Source: Leucaena leucocephala
Taxonomy: Eukaryota > Streptophyta > Magnoliopsida > Fabales > Fabaceae
Direction of reading: 5' to 3'
Length of the DNA stretch: 64,000 bases
Assembly (NCBI GenBank): GCA_037074615.1
Contig: CM073545.1
Location: 19,734,001 to 19,798,000 of the forward strand
This document shows, piece by piece, positions 1 through 10,917 of this stretch. Each line of letters starts with the position of its first letter. Position 1 is the stretch's first letter. The notes below the pieces were generated by a model. The model saw only the letters and a program-made list of their open reading frames with translations. It ran no database searches and was not told the origin of the DNA. The position numbers were made by a program, and so were the translations under genes.

Positions 1-394
1 AGTATGTGTATTGTGTGCTCTTGTAGTCAATAGTTCTCTAGATTGCCCAGCATGGTTCATAATTTCCCAATACCCAGTTCCTGTCCCGTCGTTTCTTAAT
101 AGTTTTTGGTACTCTGAACTTTCTGGTTCTTGTATATCTTGTTAATAACTCCCTAGAGACAAAAGATTCCGTTGGTGAATAAAAACAGAGGATTTATGTT
201 TTTTTTTTCTCAATTATGCAATCTAAGGTCAGAAAGCGGCTTTTTTTTTTAGTAGATCTTTTAAGAAGAGGCAGTCACGAACTCTATAGTTAAGAAAGAT
301 GGCGGACGAGACTTACTTTGCTCCTTTTTTTTGACATCAGGGGATGATAATTCTTATTTCTGATTTTAGACGTTATTTGATGTAATTCTTGCAG
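1..394 (+). other. Intron of the HSP70 gene (3' portion)
   Basis: This stretch has no coding frame continuous with the downstream exon. It is T-rich towards its end and finishes in a good acceptor (tgtaattcttgcag) directly before the HSP70 coding exon. Plant cytosolic HSC70 genes usually have one intron that splits an Asp codon near residue 71, which is where this acceptor falls. The first exon, about 71 codons, must lie before the window. Confidence 0.8.
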
Positions 395-2127
395 ACGCCA
401 AGCGTTTGATTGGTAGGCGTTTCAGTGATTCCTCGGTGCAGAGTGACCTCAAATTATGGCCGTTTAAGGTGATTGCTGGTCCGGGGGACAAACCTATGAT
501 TGTAGTCAATTACAAGGGCGAGGAGAAGCAATTTGCGGCCGAAGAGATTTCTTCAATGGTTCTCATAAAGATGAAGGAGATTGCCGAGGCCTATCTTGGT
601 TCTACTGTGAAGAACGCTGTTGTTACAGTGCCCGCATATTTCAATGATTCCCAGCGTCAAGCCACAAAGGATGCTGGTGTTATCTCCGGGCTAAATGTGA
701 TGCGTATTATTAATGAACCTACTGCTGCTGCCATCGCTTATGGACTTGACAAAAAAACTAGTAGCGCTGGCGAGAAGAACGTTCTTATTTTCGATCTTGG
801 GGGTGGAACTTTTGATGTTTCCCTTCTCACCATTGAAGAAGGTATTTTTGAAGTGAAGGCTACTGCTGGTGATACCCACTTGGGCGGTGAGGATTTTGAT
901 AACAGAATGGTGAACCATTTTGTTAAGGAGTTCAAGAGGAAGAACAAGAAAGATATTAGTGGGAACCCCAGAGCTCTGAGGAGGTTGAGAACTGCATGTG
1001 AGAGAGCGAAAAGGACTCTCTCATCTACCGCTCAAACAACCATCGAGATTGACTCATTATACGAAGGCATTGATTTTTACACATCTATTACTCGTGCCCG
1101 GTTCGAAGAGCTCAACATGGATCTCTTCAGAAAGTGTATGGAGCCCGTGGAGAAGTGTTTGAGGGATGCAAAGATGGATAAAAGCAGCGTCCACGATGTC
1201 GTTCTTGTGGGTGGATCCACTAGAATTCCAAAGGTTCAACAACTGTTGCAGGACTTTTTCAATGGGAAGGAGCTTTGCAAGAGCATTAACCCTGACGAGG
1301 CTGTGGCATATGGTGCGGCCGTTCAGGCTGCAATTCTCAAGGGAGAAGGCAATGAGAAAGTACAGGACCTTCTGTTGCTGGACGTCGCTCCTTTATCCCT
1401 CGGTTTGGAAACTGCTGGAGGTGTCATGACTGTGTTGATTCCCAGGAACACCACAATTCCCACCAAGAAGGAACAAGTGTTTTCAACCTACTCTGATAAT
1501 CAGCCCGGCGTGTTGATTCAGGTCTATGAGGGTGAACGTACTAGGACCCGTGACAACAACTTGCTTGGTAAATTTGAGTTGTCTGGCATTCCTCCTGCTC
1601 CAAGGGGAGTCCCACAAATCAATGTTTGCTTCGATATCGATGCGAATGGGATATTGAATGTATCTGCGGAGGATAAGACTACGGGGCAGAAGAATAAGAT
1701 TACAATTACCAACGACAAAGGCAGGCTCTCAAAGGAGGAGATCGAGAAGATGGTACAGGAGGCTGAGAAGTACAAGGCTGAGGACGAGGGGCATAAGAAG
1801 AAAGTGGAGGCTAAGAATGCACTGGAGAACTACGCATATAACATGAGAAACACTGTGAAGGATGACAAGATTGCTTCCAAGCTGCCTGTTGCTGATAAGA
1901 AGAAGATTGAAGATGCGATTGAGGAGGCCATCAGCTGGCTTGATGGGAACCAACTTGCTGAGGCAGACGAATTTGAGGACAAGATGAAGGAGTTGGAGGG
2001 CATTTGTAACCCCATAATTGCCAAGATGTACCAAGGCGCTGGGGGAGATGCTGGCGGAGCCATGGATGAGGATGCTCCTTCTGCCGGCGGATCTGATACC
2101 GGGCCCAAGATCGAGGAAGTCGACTAA
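395..2127 (+). CDS. HSP70: Cytosolic heat shock protein 70 (HSC70 type), last exon, 5' partial
   Basis: This exon encodes an ATP-dependent chaperone that binds exposed hydrophobic segments of client proteins in the cytosol and nucleus. It supplies about 576 residues after a split Asp codon, so the whole protein would be about 648 residues, the normal length. Visible landmarks are the ATPase signatures IFDLGGGTFDVSLL and VVLVGGSTRIPKVQ, the peptide-binding region (TTIPTKKEQVFSTYSDNQPG), a helical lid, a Gly-rich tail and the terminal GPKIEEVD. The EEVD end recruits TPR co-chaperones and marks the cytosolic class; there is no ER (HDEL) or organelle signature. The frame is intact to TAA at 2125-2127. 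Heat-inducible members often lack the intron, so its presence suggests a constitutive member; this is an inference. The first in-frame ATG of the exon is internal and not the start. Confidence 0.95.
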
Positions 2128-2519
2128 GGTCGCAGTTGTGGCTGGCATTTCCCTTTTTCATGTTTTATTTTGTGCTTTTATGGTTGTGTATTGGCGGTTG
2201 TGGGTTGTTCGTAGAGTTCAAAATGGCAAGTCCTAGTGTCTTGGTTTTGAAGTATGTTTTCGGATTTGAGTCTTGAGCGTTAATGCTTAATGATCAACTG
2301 CAGATTGAACCAAAATGTATATGTTGTTGTTGGAATGTCAACCGGATCTGGTTCGAATCCATTGATTGCGGCTACCAAAATAAATGACGATCAACATAAT
2401 CCTTGGGATGGTACAGTTGAAGCATAGGGGAAGCCCGCTAATATACGCTGTTTCTGCGTGCTCCAGTTTTCATGTTGAAGTTTCTACCCAAAAAAAAACA
2501 CTGGTTACGGAAGTCTATC
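2128..2519 (+). other. HSP70 3' untranslated region and downstream flank
   Basis: This is T/G-rich sequence after the HSP70 stop codon with no open frame of note. An AATAAA-type polyadenylation signal lies at 2379-2384, so the transcript probably ends near 2400. The true cleavage site cannot be read from the sequence. Confidence 0.45.
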
Positions 2520-2885
2520 CATCGGCATCCTAATTCCTTTTAGAACGAAAGGAGGTAGCAACTCTCGCCCAACTTCTAAGATAGATAGGAAAGGTTGGAG
2601 AGACTGACTTTCTTAAATTTCAGTTAATACGGAAAGCCGCCTGGTTGCCTATACTTGGTTGCAGGAAGCTAGGCAATGGGAGACCAACAGAACGCCGTGA
2701 GACTGAAAGGGCGAGGTCTCATTCAATAGAACTAGCTAGGATTAGACTTTGATTCGGCACTTACTAAGCATCGAAGGGTCTTTTGAGTCCAGTCCTTTGA
2801 TCGCCTCCAACCTCATGCATTTGAGCGAATTCGCTTCCTCTGGCGAGCGACTCTTCCCGATCTTTCTCCAAGTATAGTAGTAAAC
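2520..2885. other. Compositionally distinct block, possibly organelle-derived
   Basis: About 360 bp is clearly richer in G and C than the AT-rich DNA on both sides. It is free of poly-A/T runs and has an even base mixture reminiscent of plant mitochondrial intergenic DNA. It has no convincing reading frame, and no tRNA or rRNA is recognisable. Nuclear insertion of organelle DNA is one explanation; a degraded transposon is another. Confidence 0.25.
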
Positions 2886-3361
2886 TCGTTCTGTGATTTA
2901 ACGTATAAAATATCTTTTTTTTTCTTGGTTAAAAACGTATAAAATATCTGATATGGTTCTTTAGTCAGAACGCATGTACACAAGAGATGCTGGGAGAAGT
3001 CGTGTTGATCCATTTGCCTAAGCTTGGACAGTTGGGCCTATCACACTCATTCATTTTTGTGGGTTCGTTGAGTCATGATATGGGAGGCATTCCCTTGGTT
3101 CCACTGCTGCTTAATACAATTAGGTTTTCTTGCCCGAAAACGTAGTGGCTTTTGAATTTTCTAAGAACTTATTTTTATTGTTTTAATATTTCACTATATT
3201 TATTATAGGCGGAAAATATATATCTAGCCATGCGTAAAACATGGTAAAAAAAGTTGCGTAGAAAGCATATTCAACGATACCAGTTTGAAGCATCAGATTC
3301 AAAGGTAGTAAAATATATCACAGATCGGCATGCATGGTATCTTCTGTCGTATATATATTGT

Positions 3362-3405
<44 letters not shown>

Positions 3406-4107
3406 GGACTTTGGTTGAAATTGAAAGCAGCGAGAGAGCATGCATGATGGTTTCACCAATCTGCGTCGAATTCTGTGAGGGAAAAAGCAGCAGAAGAGGG
3501 CGAAGGGATTGGTGCATCTTTGTCACTGCTTGGCTTCACGAGGTGGGCGCTGAGAATCATAAGTGGCGGCACCTCAATCGTCCTTTTGTGTGCAATTCCG
3601 CAACACGACGACGACGTAGCGCTGCAATCAACCACGCCATTTACTCATATAGCACTCTTTCACTCCCGAAGTCCCATTATCTCGCATGAATATCACACAC
3701 ACCTATCGCTGCTTGGTTTCTCCATTTTTGTCACTTTGTCTGGCACGCACATACTTTGTGTAAATAGCCCATTTATGGCGCCTAACTCCAACTCCTACTT
3801 CCTCTTTTATTATCTGACCACACGCATCTTTCTACATCACTTGCTCAGTAGATCTTGCTTTTGTGATTTCTCTCTTCTCTGTTTGGTGTTGCTTCTTCTT
3901 CTTGAGTCTTGACCCATGTATTTTTGCTTGCATGCTCCGAAGCGTAAAGCTTGAAGCTAAGCTTTGCCTGGGTATTTCTAGGTCTCTCTCCTACTTTTTC
4001 TGTGCTTTGGATTGATTTGCTCTATCTTTAGCTACTGTGAGGCTTCGCATGCACCCTTGTCGCCCGTTTTGCTTTCCTTCTTTTAAGGATTATGGCTTAG
4101 CTTTCCT
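2886..4107. other. Intergenic region with no recognisable gene
   Basis: This is mixed AT-rich DNA. A 16-bp direct repeat (aacgtataaaatatct) occurs twice near 2899-2948. From about 3420 to 4080 the sequence is less AT-rich and pyrimidine-rich. Overlapping short open frames here run through the CT microsatellite and show no protein-like composition. Confidence 0.5.
3368..3403. repeat. (TC)n microsatellite
   Basis: An uninterrupted TC dinucleotide tract of about 18 units, visible directly. CT tracts are common in plant promoters and leaders, but no gene is recognised immediately downstream. Confidence 0.95.
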
Positions 4108-5262
4108 TCTCCATAACTTATTTATTAAGGGGGTTGATGGAAAGGTATCGGACCAAAAAAAGAGACTTGCATATAGTCTTCATTGATTTAGAAAAAACGT
4201 ATGATCGAGTACCAAGGGAGGTGCTTTGAAAAACTTTGGAAAAGAAAGGTGTGCGCATGGCATATATAAAGGCAATAAAAGATATGTATGAGGGGGTAAC
4301 AACTACTGTAAGAACGTCTGGGGGCGAAACAAAGGATTTTCCCATAAGAATTTGTCTTCATCATGGATCATCCTTGAGTCCTTATTTATTTAATCTAGTA
4401 GTGGATGTTCTAACCAAGCCTATTCAAGAAGAAATCCCTAAGTGCATGCTTTTTGCAGACGATATAGTTCTTGTAGCAGATTCAAGAGAAGAGATTAATT
4501 TTAAACTTGAGTTATGGAGAAGTACTTTAGAGTCGAAGGGTTTTCGTCTGAGTAGAAGTAAGACTGAATATATGCATTGTAATTTTGATAAGAGGCAAGT
4601 TAGAAATAACTTGGAGGTCAAATTGGGAGATCAAGTTATTCCACAAATAGATAAGTTTAAATATTTGGGATCAATTATACAGAAGGATGGTGAAATTTTG
4701 GAGGATGTTAATCATATAATTCAAGTTGGGTGGTTTAAATGGAGAAAGTCTACTGGGGTTATATGTGATCGGAAAGTACCAGATAAATTAAAAGGAAAGT
4801 TTTATCGCACTGCTATAAGACCAGCAATGCTTTGTGAAAGTGAATGTTGGGCTTTAAAAGGACAGCAAGAGCATAAAATTGGGGTAGCTAAAATGAGGAT
4901 GTTGAGATGGATGTGTGGACATACAAGAAAAGATAAGATTCGTAATGAACAAATTCGGGGAAGAGTTGGAGTGGCATCTATTGAGGAGAAAATGGTAGAG
5001 AACCGTCTTAGGTGGTTTGGACACGTACAAAGAAGGCCAAGGGATGCGCCAGTGAGGAGGGTGGATCAAATCGTATGGAGTCCGGTTAAAAGGAATAGAG
5101 AAAGGCCAAAGAAAACGCTCAACGAGGTCATTGAGCGGGATCTCCTGGTCAATAACTTAACCAAAGATTCAGTTTTTGATAGAGCACAATAGCGTCGTAT
5201 GATCCATGTAGCCGACCCCATTTAATGGGATAAGGCTTTGTTGTTATTGTTGTTGTATTTAG
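4108..5262 (+). mobile_element. 5'-truncated, inactivated RTE-type LINE (reverse transcriptase remnant)
   Basis: This is the C-terminal two-thirds of a non-LTR retrotransposon ORF2. Readable reverse-transcriptase blocks are VFIDLEKTYDRVPREVL, LHHGSSLSPYLFNLVVDVL and the catalytic FADDIVLVADS box. They are followed by the thumb (FKYLGSIIQKDGEI) and the typical tail (MLRWMCGHTRKDKIRNEQI, then RWFGHVQRRP). A TGA at about 4227 replaces the usual Trp after REVL, and the element lacks endonuclease and palm N-terminal sequence, so it is dead. The coding frame from 4236 stops at 5190-5192. The 3' end (acccca-tttaatgggataaggc) runs into TTG-type short repeats, as expected for the RTE clade. The 5' boundary is approximate and I could not define target-site duplications. 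Confidence 0.85.
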
Positions 5263-6617
5263 GAGGACGGATACTATTATTGATCTAATGACCTCCAACT
5301 TGTAAAAGAATTTTTATATTACCAGACCACGAGAACATACAACTTCTGGATCTGTTGTCTTACATCGATTAATTTATATACTCAAACGTTATCAAGTCTC
5401 AAGTTACATAAACTCTCTTAATATAATTTTTTTATAAAAAAATTCAAATAATTTTTCTAGAAGATATTGAATCATTTCACTTCCATTCAAAACTTGTCAT
5501 CATTACTAAGGAGAAACCTTGGATGCTATATTTAATTTGTACTTTGTCCAATATATAGTCCAAAGACTACAATTAACTAATATCCGTTATTTTTAATGCA
5601 TTAACGATTATCTCATTTTATTAAAACATGTCATCTTCCAATATTGTCTTCAGGTATTTAGATTTGGATTAAGGATCAATTGTATCTCCAGAGTTTGCAT
5701 GTAAGAATAGTGTGTGTTGGAAAGTTTGTTTGAGTTCAACGTGGCTCTAGAAATATTAAACCAAGAAAAATATTATCCGATTCTAACGGTAACTTATTCT
5801 TTTGTCATTTTTAGCCTTTTTCCCTTGACAGCTTTTACGAAAGAGCAACATTATTTTGGAATATGAAAAGTTGCTGAAAATGCAAAATCGTACGTACAAA
5901 CTTTTGGGGTAAAATAGATTTAGATTAATATTACCAGATAAAGCACCCATAACATGTTTGGACTATAAAAAGAGAGGATGTCACTGGGATGATATTCTAC
6001 ATCGTGGTTTTTGTATTTGTGGGCCAATTACGATGGAAGTGTTATGAGTGAAAAGTCAAAAGCAGAATGAAATGCGGAGAGATAACGCTTGTTGGGTGGG
6101 AAGAGCCAGCCTAGCTATTATGCTTCAAAACGAATCTCTCTCCTCTCCTCACTGAGCCTATCTGCCATCCCTTCAATTCCCAAAAGCCTAGTCGTAACCC
6201 TACCCCTTACCCCCAACCGTCTTCCTTTTACTCTTTTGCCCTTTCTCTCCTTCAATCGCGTAACCTACGTTCTTCTCTCTCTCTGGCTCTGTCATTCCCG
6301 AGACACAACACATTATGAGCTTAGAAACAAGAGAGTCGCACTGCCTTATTCACCATCGTTAATTCTACGGGGGAGTTACTGGGCATTTCAGCAATTATTG
6401 TCTTCTCGTCAATATTCTTCAAACGAAGACGACGAAACCTATGCCTACTCTCTCCCTCCCTCTCTTTCTATCTCTCTATCTATTCATATCTCAGCCGCTA
6501 ACCGCCATGTTTTCAGAGATGTTGTGCACCAAAAACAATACGCATGTTAATCCTCCCTCCCTCTCTAGCAATCTTAATTATTTGACTCCTTCTCTCCTTT
6601 TCATCATACTTTCACTC
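5263..6617. other. Upstream region of the WOX2-like gene
   Basis: AT-rich DNA to about 6080, then a pyrimidine-rich stretch (6110-6600) full of TCTC motifs. Open frames in the pyrimidine-rich part are low-complexity Ser/Leu/Pro strings with no protein signature. I regard this as the WOX2 promoter region. Confidence 0.5.
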
Positions 6618-6626
6618 TATAAAATA
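6618..6626 (+). promoter_or_regulatory. TATA box of the WOX2-like gene
   Basis: TATAAAATA lies 67 bp upstream of the WOX2 start codon in a CT-rich context. This would place the transcription start near 6650 and give a leader of only about 35 nt. Confidence 0.6.
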
Positions 6627-6684
6627 GTACTCACGTATTCATTCCAAAACCCAAGAGGCATACGTGATCGATTAGGGTAAAGCG

Positions 6685-7805
6685 ATGGATCAGGGCGGTG
6701 AGAACAATGGGTCGAGTGGGAGCAATGGAGGAGGAGGGGGTTCTCGATGGAACCCTACAAAAGAGCAAATAAATATGTTGGAGAATCTGTATAAGCAAGG
6801 GATAAGGACGCCCAGTGCTGAGCAGATTCATCAAATAACTGCGAGGCTCAGGGTCTTTGGTCACATCGAAGGCAAGAATGTCTTCTATTGGTTTCAGAAT
6901 CACAAAGCCAGGCAGCGACAGAAGCAGAAGCAAGAAACCTTTGCTTACTTCAATCGCTTTCTTCATCCCTCACCTCATCAACATCCGCCCCTCTTCTCTC
7001 CCCTACTTTACCCTAATAATGGTTGGCTCCCACTATTCTTAATTTTTTACTTCTCTCGTTCTTCATTCTTCCCCGTTATTTTCTTCTTCACGCACCCACG
7101 TATTCCCTTCTCTCTCTCTCTTCTTTTCTCCATGCAAATGCACTCCTTATGTGTGTTTATTACTTCAAAGTTAAACTTAAAATTAAATATCATTGTTGGA
7201 AAACGAAAAAGTTTAAAGTTATAAAAAGCTGCAGTGCCTTTCTCTTTTGCCTGGCCAATTCATGATGAACATAATTAGCGAGACTGCCTTATATATATAT
7301 ATATATATACTGTCACAAGCATAAAAATTGTGATCATTATAAATACTTTCAAAGGAATTTTATATATCAGTGATAATATGTTTCTTTGCTTTAAGTTCCA
7401 AGTTAAAGGTTTTGTTTTCATTTGTTAATTTCAGTGCTATGTGCGCCATATTATCTGCCACACAGTGAAATGGGGTTTGTTGCTCATCAACGTCCCAAAG
7501 CGCTTCTGGCAGGAGCAGGCATTAGAAGGACGGTGCCCAGAAACTGTGAGGTATATCAACAAATGCAGGACAATACCGTAATGTCGCATGATGGGCGCTT
7601 GTGGAACAAAGAAACGCTTGCGCTTTTCCCACTGCAGCCAACTGGCTTTCTGGAAGACAAAACTTTATTTTCTGTTGATGCTACTAATTCAGCTTCTGTT
7701 TCTCCGGCTCATCATCACAATGATGAAGAAGATGCCCCACCAGGAAACCAGCCTTTCTTTGATTTTCTTTCTTCTTCAGGCCAAGAGTTTCTGCATAGAA
7801 AGTAA
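6685..7805 (+). CDS. WOX2: WUSCHEL-related homeobox transcription factor, WOX2 type
   Basis: The CDS is join(6685..7021, 7435..7805), 235 residues. The donor G^GTTGGC and acceptor atttcag join in phase 1 to read PNNVLCAPYYLP, which restores the family-typical stretch after the homeodomain. The N-terminus is a Ser/Gly linker. Residues 20-85 form a WOX homeodomain with its long loop, ending in the recognition helix GKNVFYWFQNHKARQRQ. The following KQKQETFAYFNRFLH segment is what points to WOX2 and not to WUS, WOX1 or WOX5. The WUS-box is TLALFPLQ at residues 173-180, and the C-terminus is QPFFDFLSSSGQ. WOX2 patterns the apical domain of the early embryo in Arabidopsis, so a nuclear, embryo-restricted role is expected. 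The WUS-box has Ala where TLPLFPL is commonest. The intron is 413 bp and contains a TA microsatellite (7291-7310). Confidence 0.92.
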
Positions 7806-9247
7806 TCGAGGGTCTGTGTTGAAAACGTGTTTGCAACATGCAACAGTTTTTGAAGTGGGTTTTCATTATTTCATATTCTGAGAGTTAATCGCTAAAGTAA
7901 TATGTGCAATTTGGCAGTGTTTTTGTTGGATATAATTACTTGGTGTGTTCATGTCATTTTGCGGGATGCCACTGCCACTTCCACTGCCATTGTCCCTCCC
8001 GTTGCCATGATGATGATGCATATATATATTCATTTAAAATAGTATTCCTTTTGCACCCCTTCAAAACTGAAGCAATATTTTATCAGAACATTTCGTGCGA
8101 ACTCTCTTGCTTGCCTTGTTGGAAAAGAACAGCGAGAAAATTAAAAAGGCACATTATATATATCAATATAATATGTATTCCATATGTTTAGCTATAAGCT
8201 TGCCTTGTTGGATTTTTTTTTTTTAATTTATATCTTCATAGAGTAGTCTGTTTAATTTATGCGTAATCACAAGAAAATTGTAAGGCTCCCGCGGATAATA
8301 TGAGATATTCAATCGTTCTGATGAATAAATTGTAAGTAATTTTGTAAGTATTACTTGCCCTCACACTATTAACATGTAAATGAACATCTTAATTTTTACT
8401 CTGTTTATACTATGTTGGCAAGCCAGTAAAAGGATGATAACCATGACAGATTGGCATTTTCTGGGCAAAAATCTTAATTATTTTGTTACTATTAATTAGA
8501 AAGATATTATTTATTTTATTTGTTTACAATACACGCACACTTTGGCTTAATTAAATAACATTTTGTGAGATAAAATATTGGAAAAGCAATATTTTTACCT
8601 GATATTGCCAATTTTTAATCCATGGAGCTTTCCAGAGTTTTAAAATAATGAATTTTTGATAGAATTAAAAAGACATTTTTTTTTACCTGAACGCATTCAT
8701 GGTTCTTAATGTTTCTTGCTGCCACGTTTACGGCTGTCAGGTTGTAGTGTTCCGCTGTATGTTCAAAGAAAACGAGAATTCCCCTTTTCCGATCGCTACT
8801 ATTGAGACGAGCCCGTTGTTATTATCAAGTGCCACTGTATACCTCAACTTGCTAGTTCGTTTTCTTTCTTTCTTTTTTTATCAAAATCAGATAATTGACT
8901 GATGTAATGAATTTAAAAAAATTAAATAAATTAATTTTAATAAATATAAAAATTAAATTGACTGATTCTAGTAGATTAAATAAGAAGTATTATTCTGATC
9001 TTTAATATATAAATTAGTTTATAGTGTATTTTATATTATAAATAAGGTTTTAAATTAAAGATTATATAAATATATCATATGAATTTATTTTAAAAAATTA
9101 AATTTTATCCTAATTAATTAATTTATTTAATTTTTTTAATCTCTAAAAAATTAATGACATGAGGAGTATAATCTAAACCTTGAGTTTTTTTCCCTTTTGT
9201 TTTCGAATATGAAGACCAAAAAGGAGAATTAAAAGATCACATCTCTA
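7806..9247. other. Intergenic region, no gene seen
   Basis: WOX2 3' flank followed by very AT-rich DNA; 8880-9180 is almost entirely A and T with palindromic TTAATTAA-like patches. Short frames at 7904-8191 and 8699-8902 show no protein features. Confidence 0.5.
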
Positions 9248-9454
9248 GACAGTTTAGACCATTAAATATATATAAGCATGGATTAATATAATCCTGATCT
9301 GTTAAAATTGTTTTTTTTTAACAAGTTAACTATATTTTACCGACCAATCATGCTGCTCCAGTTTTTGCGTATCAAGGATATGCTATGCCTCGTACCTGGG
9401 GAAAAACAGAGGATACGCTATCCCTTGTTTGCTTGGGGTGGGGTTATACATCAT

Positions 9455-9994
9455 GGATGTGTTTGGAAAAGTTCTAAACTGAGGTTTTAGAAATTTTTTT
9501 AGGTAAAATTTTAGTTTGGATAAATTTTAAAACAAACAAGCTTATTTATCCATAAGTACTTTTAGACAAAACCATAATTTTGAATAAACTATTTAAAATA
9601 TATTTTTCAACAGTAAAAGAGCTTATGGACTATCCAATTACTATATTACCTATATTTTGTTTACACCCTCTCTCCTCTCTCATCCCTACCCCTCTCCTCT
9701 CTCCTCTCTCTTTTTTTATCTCTACTTTTTCTTACACACTCTCTCCTCTCTCCTCTACCCTCTCTTATCTCTATTATCTTCTCTCTACCTCTCTCATCTC
9801 TTACTTTAAATCAAATCATACCCCTTTTTGTAATTTACTACCATAAAAAGTCATTCTAAAAATAACTATCAAAACACCTATTTATTCAAAACCACTCTTT
9901 TCCATAAACCCTTATCTAAAAGCCCTTTTCTATAAGTGGTCCATAAGCCTTTTTTTTCATAAGTACTTTTTTAAAATCCTATCCAAACAGGCCC
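9455..9994 (+). mobile_element. hAT-like MITE, copy 1
   Basis: This 540-bp insert is absent from the duplicate copy at 11130. Its ends are inverted (ggatgtgtttgg against ggccc...ccaaacaggccc read on the other strand, 9 of 12 matching). The flanks are an imperfect 8-bp duplication (tacatcat / catatcat), as expected for hAT elements. It has no coding capacity; the middle is a CT-rich stretch (9660-9800). An inverted relative lies at 53.6-54.2 kb. Confidence 0.6.
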
Positions 9995-10055
9995 CATATC
10001 ATACTCACATGTGAATATTTTTTTTTGGTATAATTTTTTTTTAAAAAAGGTATAG

Positions 10056-10239
10056 ATTTACTCACGATCTAAATATAAGGCGAAGTCTCCTTTCTTTTTA
10101 GGCGATACCAATGTCAAGTAAAGTGAGTCGTCTATTATTTTTATACGTAAATCTATATACTTAAAAATTAAGATATCTCTATAAATATTATGATTATAAT
10201 TATAATAAAATAATATTCTTTAAATATGGAATACACTCC
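10056..10239 (+). repeat. Unclassified dispersed repeat, copy 1
   Basis: This matches, with divergence, two stretches at 57868-58043 and 58121-58310. Shared landmarks in order are 'gaartctcctttctt', 'cgataccaatgtc', 'cgtctatta', 'taaacctaaa/cttaaaaatt' and 'aataatattcttta'. It is missing from the paired copy B of the tandem duplication, so it is an insertion. There is no coding capacity, and I cannot assign a class. Confidence 0.55.
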
Positions 10240-10384
10240 TGTCATAAAGGTTTGGAGCCGTGATGTGGGTCCAATTCTTCTAGCAAACGGGCCAGTTATC
10301 TGGGAGAGCCCACTAGTAATTCTCAGGTGACAGGCTTTTCTTTCAAGAAAGGAAAAATCTATTCAATTAAGATAAAATAGCTCA

Positions 10385-10480
10385 GGGAGACTCACCTACT
10401 ATAGTTAGGTACACGACACAAGTCGAATCTAGATATAATTGAGGTAAAGCTACGGTGAATTGAGTAGGCAACAAAAAAAA
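10385..10480 (+). mobile_element. tRNA-derived SINE, 5'-truncated copy
   Basis: Only the 3' half of the SINE family is present, from 'gggagactcacctacta' to the A-rich tail. It is flanked by the 16-bp direct repeat aagataaaatagctca at 10369-10384 and 10482-10497. Confidence 0.75.
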
Positions 10481-10497
10481 GAAGATAAAATAGCTCA

Positions 10498-10682
10498 ACC
10501 AACGGGATTAATCAGAGTAAGAAACGGCTCGGTGTCGTTTAAGTGAGGTCTCGAGTTTGAGCCTTGGCTATACAGAAAATCCCCGTTAGGAGACTCACCC
10601 ACCATACCCAGGTGCACGAGGCAGGTCGGATCCAGATATAGTGGGGGCAAAGCTCCAGTGAAACGGGTGGGCAATAAAAAAA
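10498..10682 (+). mobile_element. tRNA-derived SINE, full-length copy
   Basis: The 5' part carries a pol III promoter-like region: an A-box-like stretch in 'aaacggctcggtgtcg' and a B-box-like 'gagtttgagcc'. The body 'gactcacccaccatac' and an A-rich tail follow. It is flanked by the same 16-bp target-site sequence as the SINE immediately upstream (10482-10497 and 10683-10698). Confidence 0.85.
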
Positions 10683-10917
10683 AAGATAAAATAGCTCATA
10701 ATATCTTAATTATATTTTTTTATATATGAATAATATTTTAATTTTATTTATAGTAAAATTTTATCAATAATTTTTTTAATTTAACATTATTAAACCTATA
10801 ATCTTTTAAATTAGATATAATTCTTAGTACTTAAGAAATAAAATTATGATAAAATTATACTATAAATAAGATTAATATACTGATCATATATACTGATTAA
10901 TATACTATAAATAAAAT

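Larger units (their letters stand above)
9248..10917. repeat. Tandem duplication, copy A (interrupted by transposons)
   Basis: Copy A shares long near-identical blocks with copy B at 10918-11660. The first block, 9248-9453 against 10918-11132, begins at 'gtttagaccattaaatat' and ends at 'gcttggggtggggttat'. The second is 10284-10368 against 11342-11422, around 'gggccagttatct'. The third is 10699-10870 against 11425-11590. Copy A is longer because it holds a 540-bp MITE, an unclassified repeat of about 270 bp and two SINEs that copy B lacks. No coding sequence is visible. Confidence 0.8.

Noticed and set aside
2351..2361. A perfect pol III B-box-like string (ggttcgaatcc) after the HSP70 gene, suggesting a tRNA gene
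   Set aside because: The bases on either side cannot form the T-stem, and no acceptor stem or A-box is found at the right spacing.
3330..3912. Overlapping plus-strand frames of 119 and 145 codons
   Set aside because: They run through a CT microsatellite or start without context, contain low-complexity Ser/Leu strings and have no domain or splice partner.
6089..6550. A 153-codon frame upstream of WOX2
   Set aside because: It is a translation of pyrimidine-rich promoter DNA, Ser/Leu/Pro-rich with no motif, and ends before the WOX2 TATA box.
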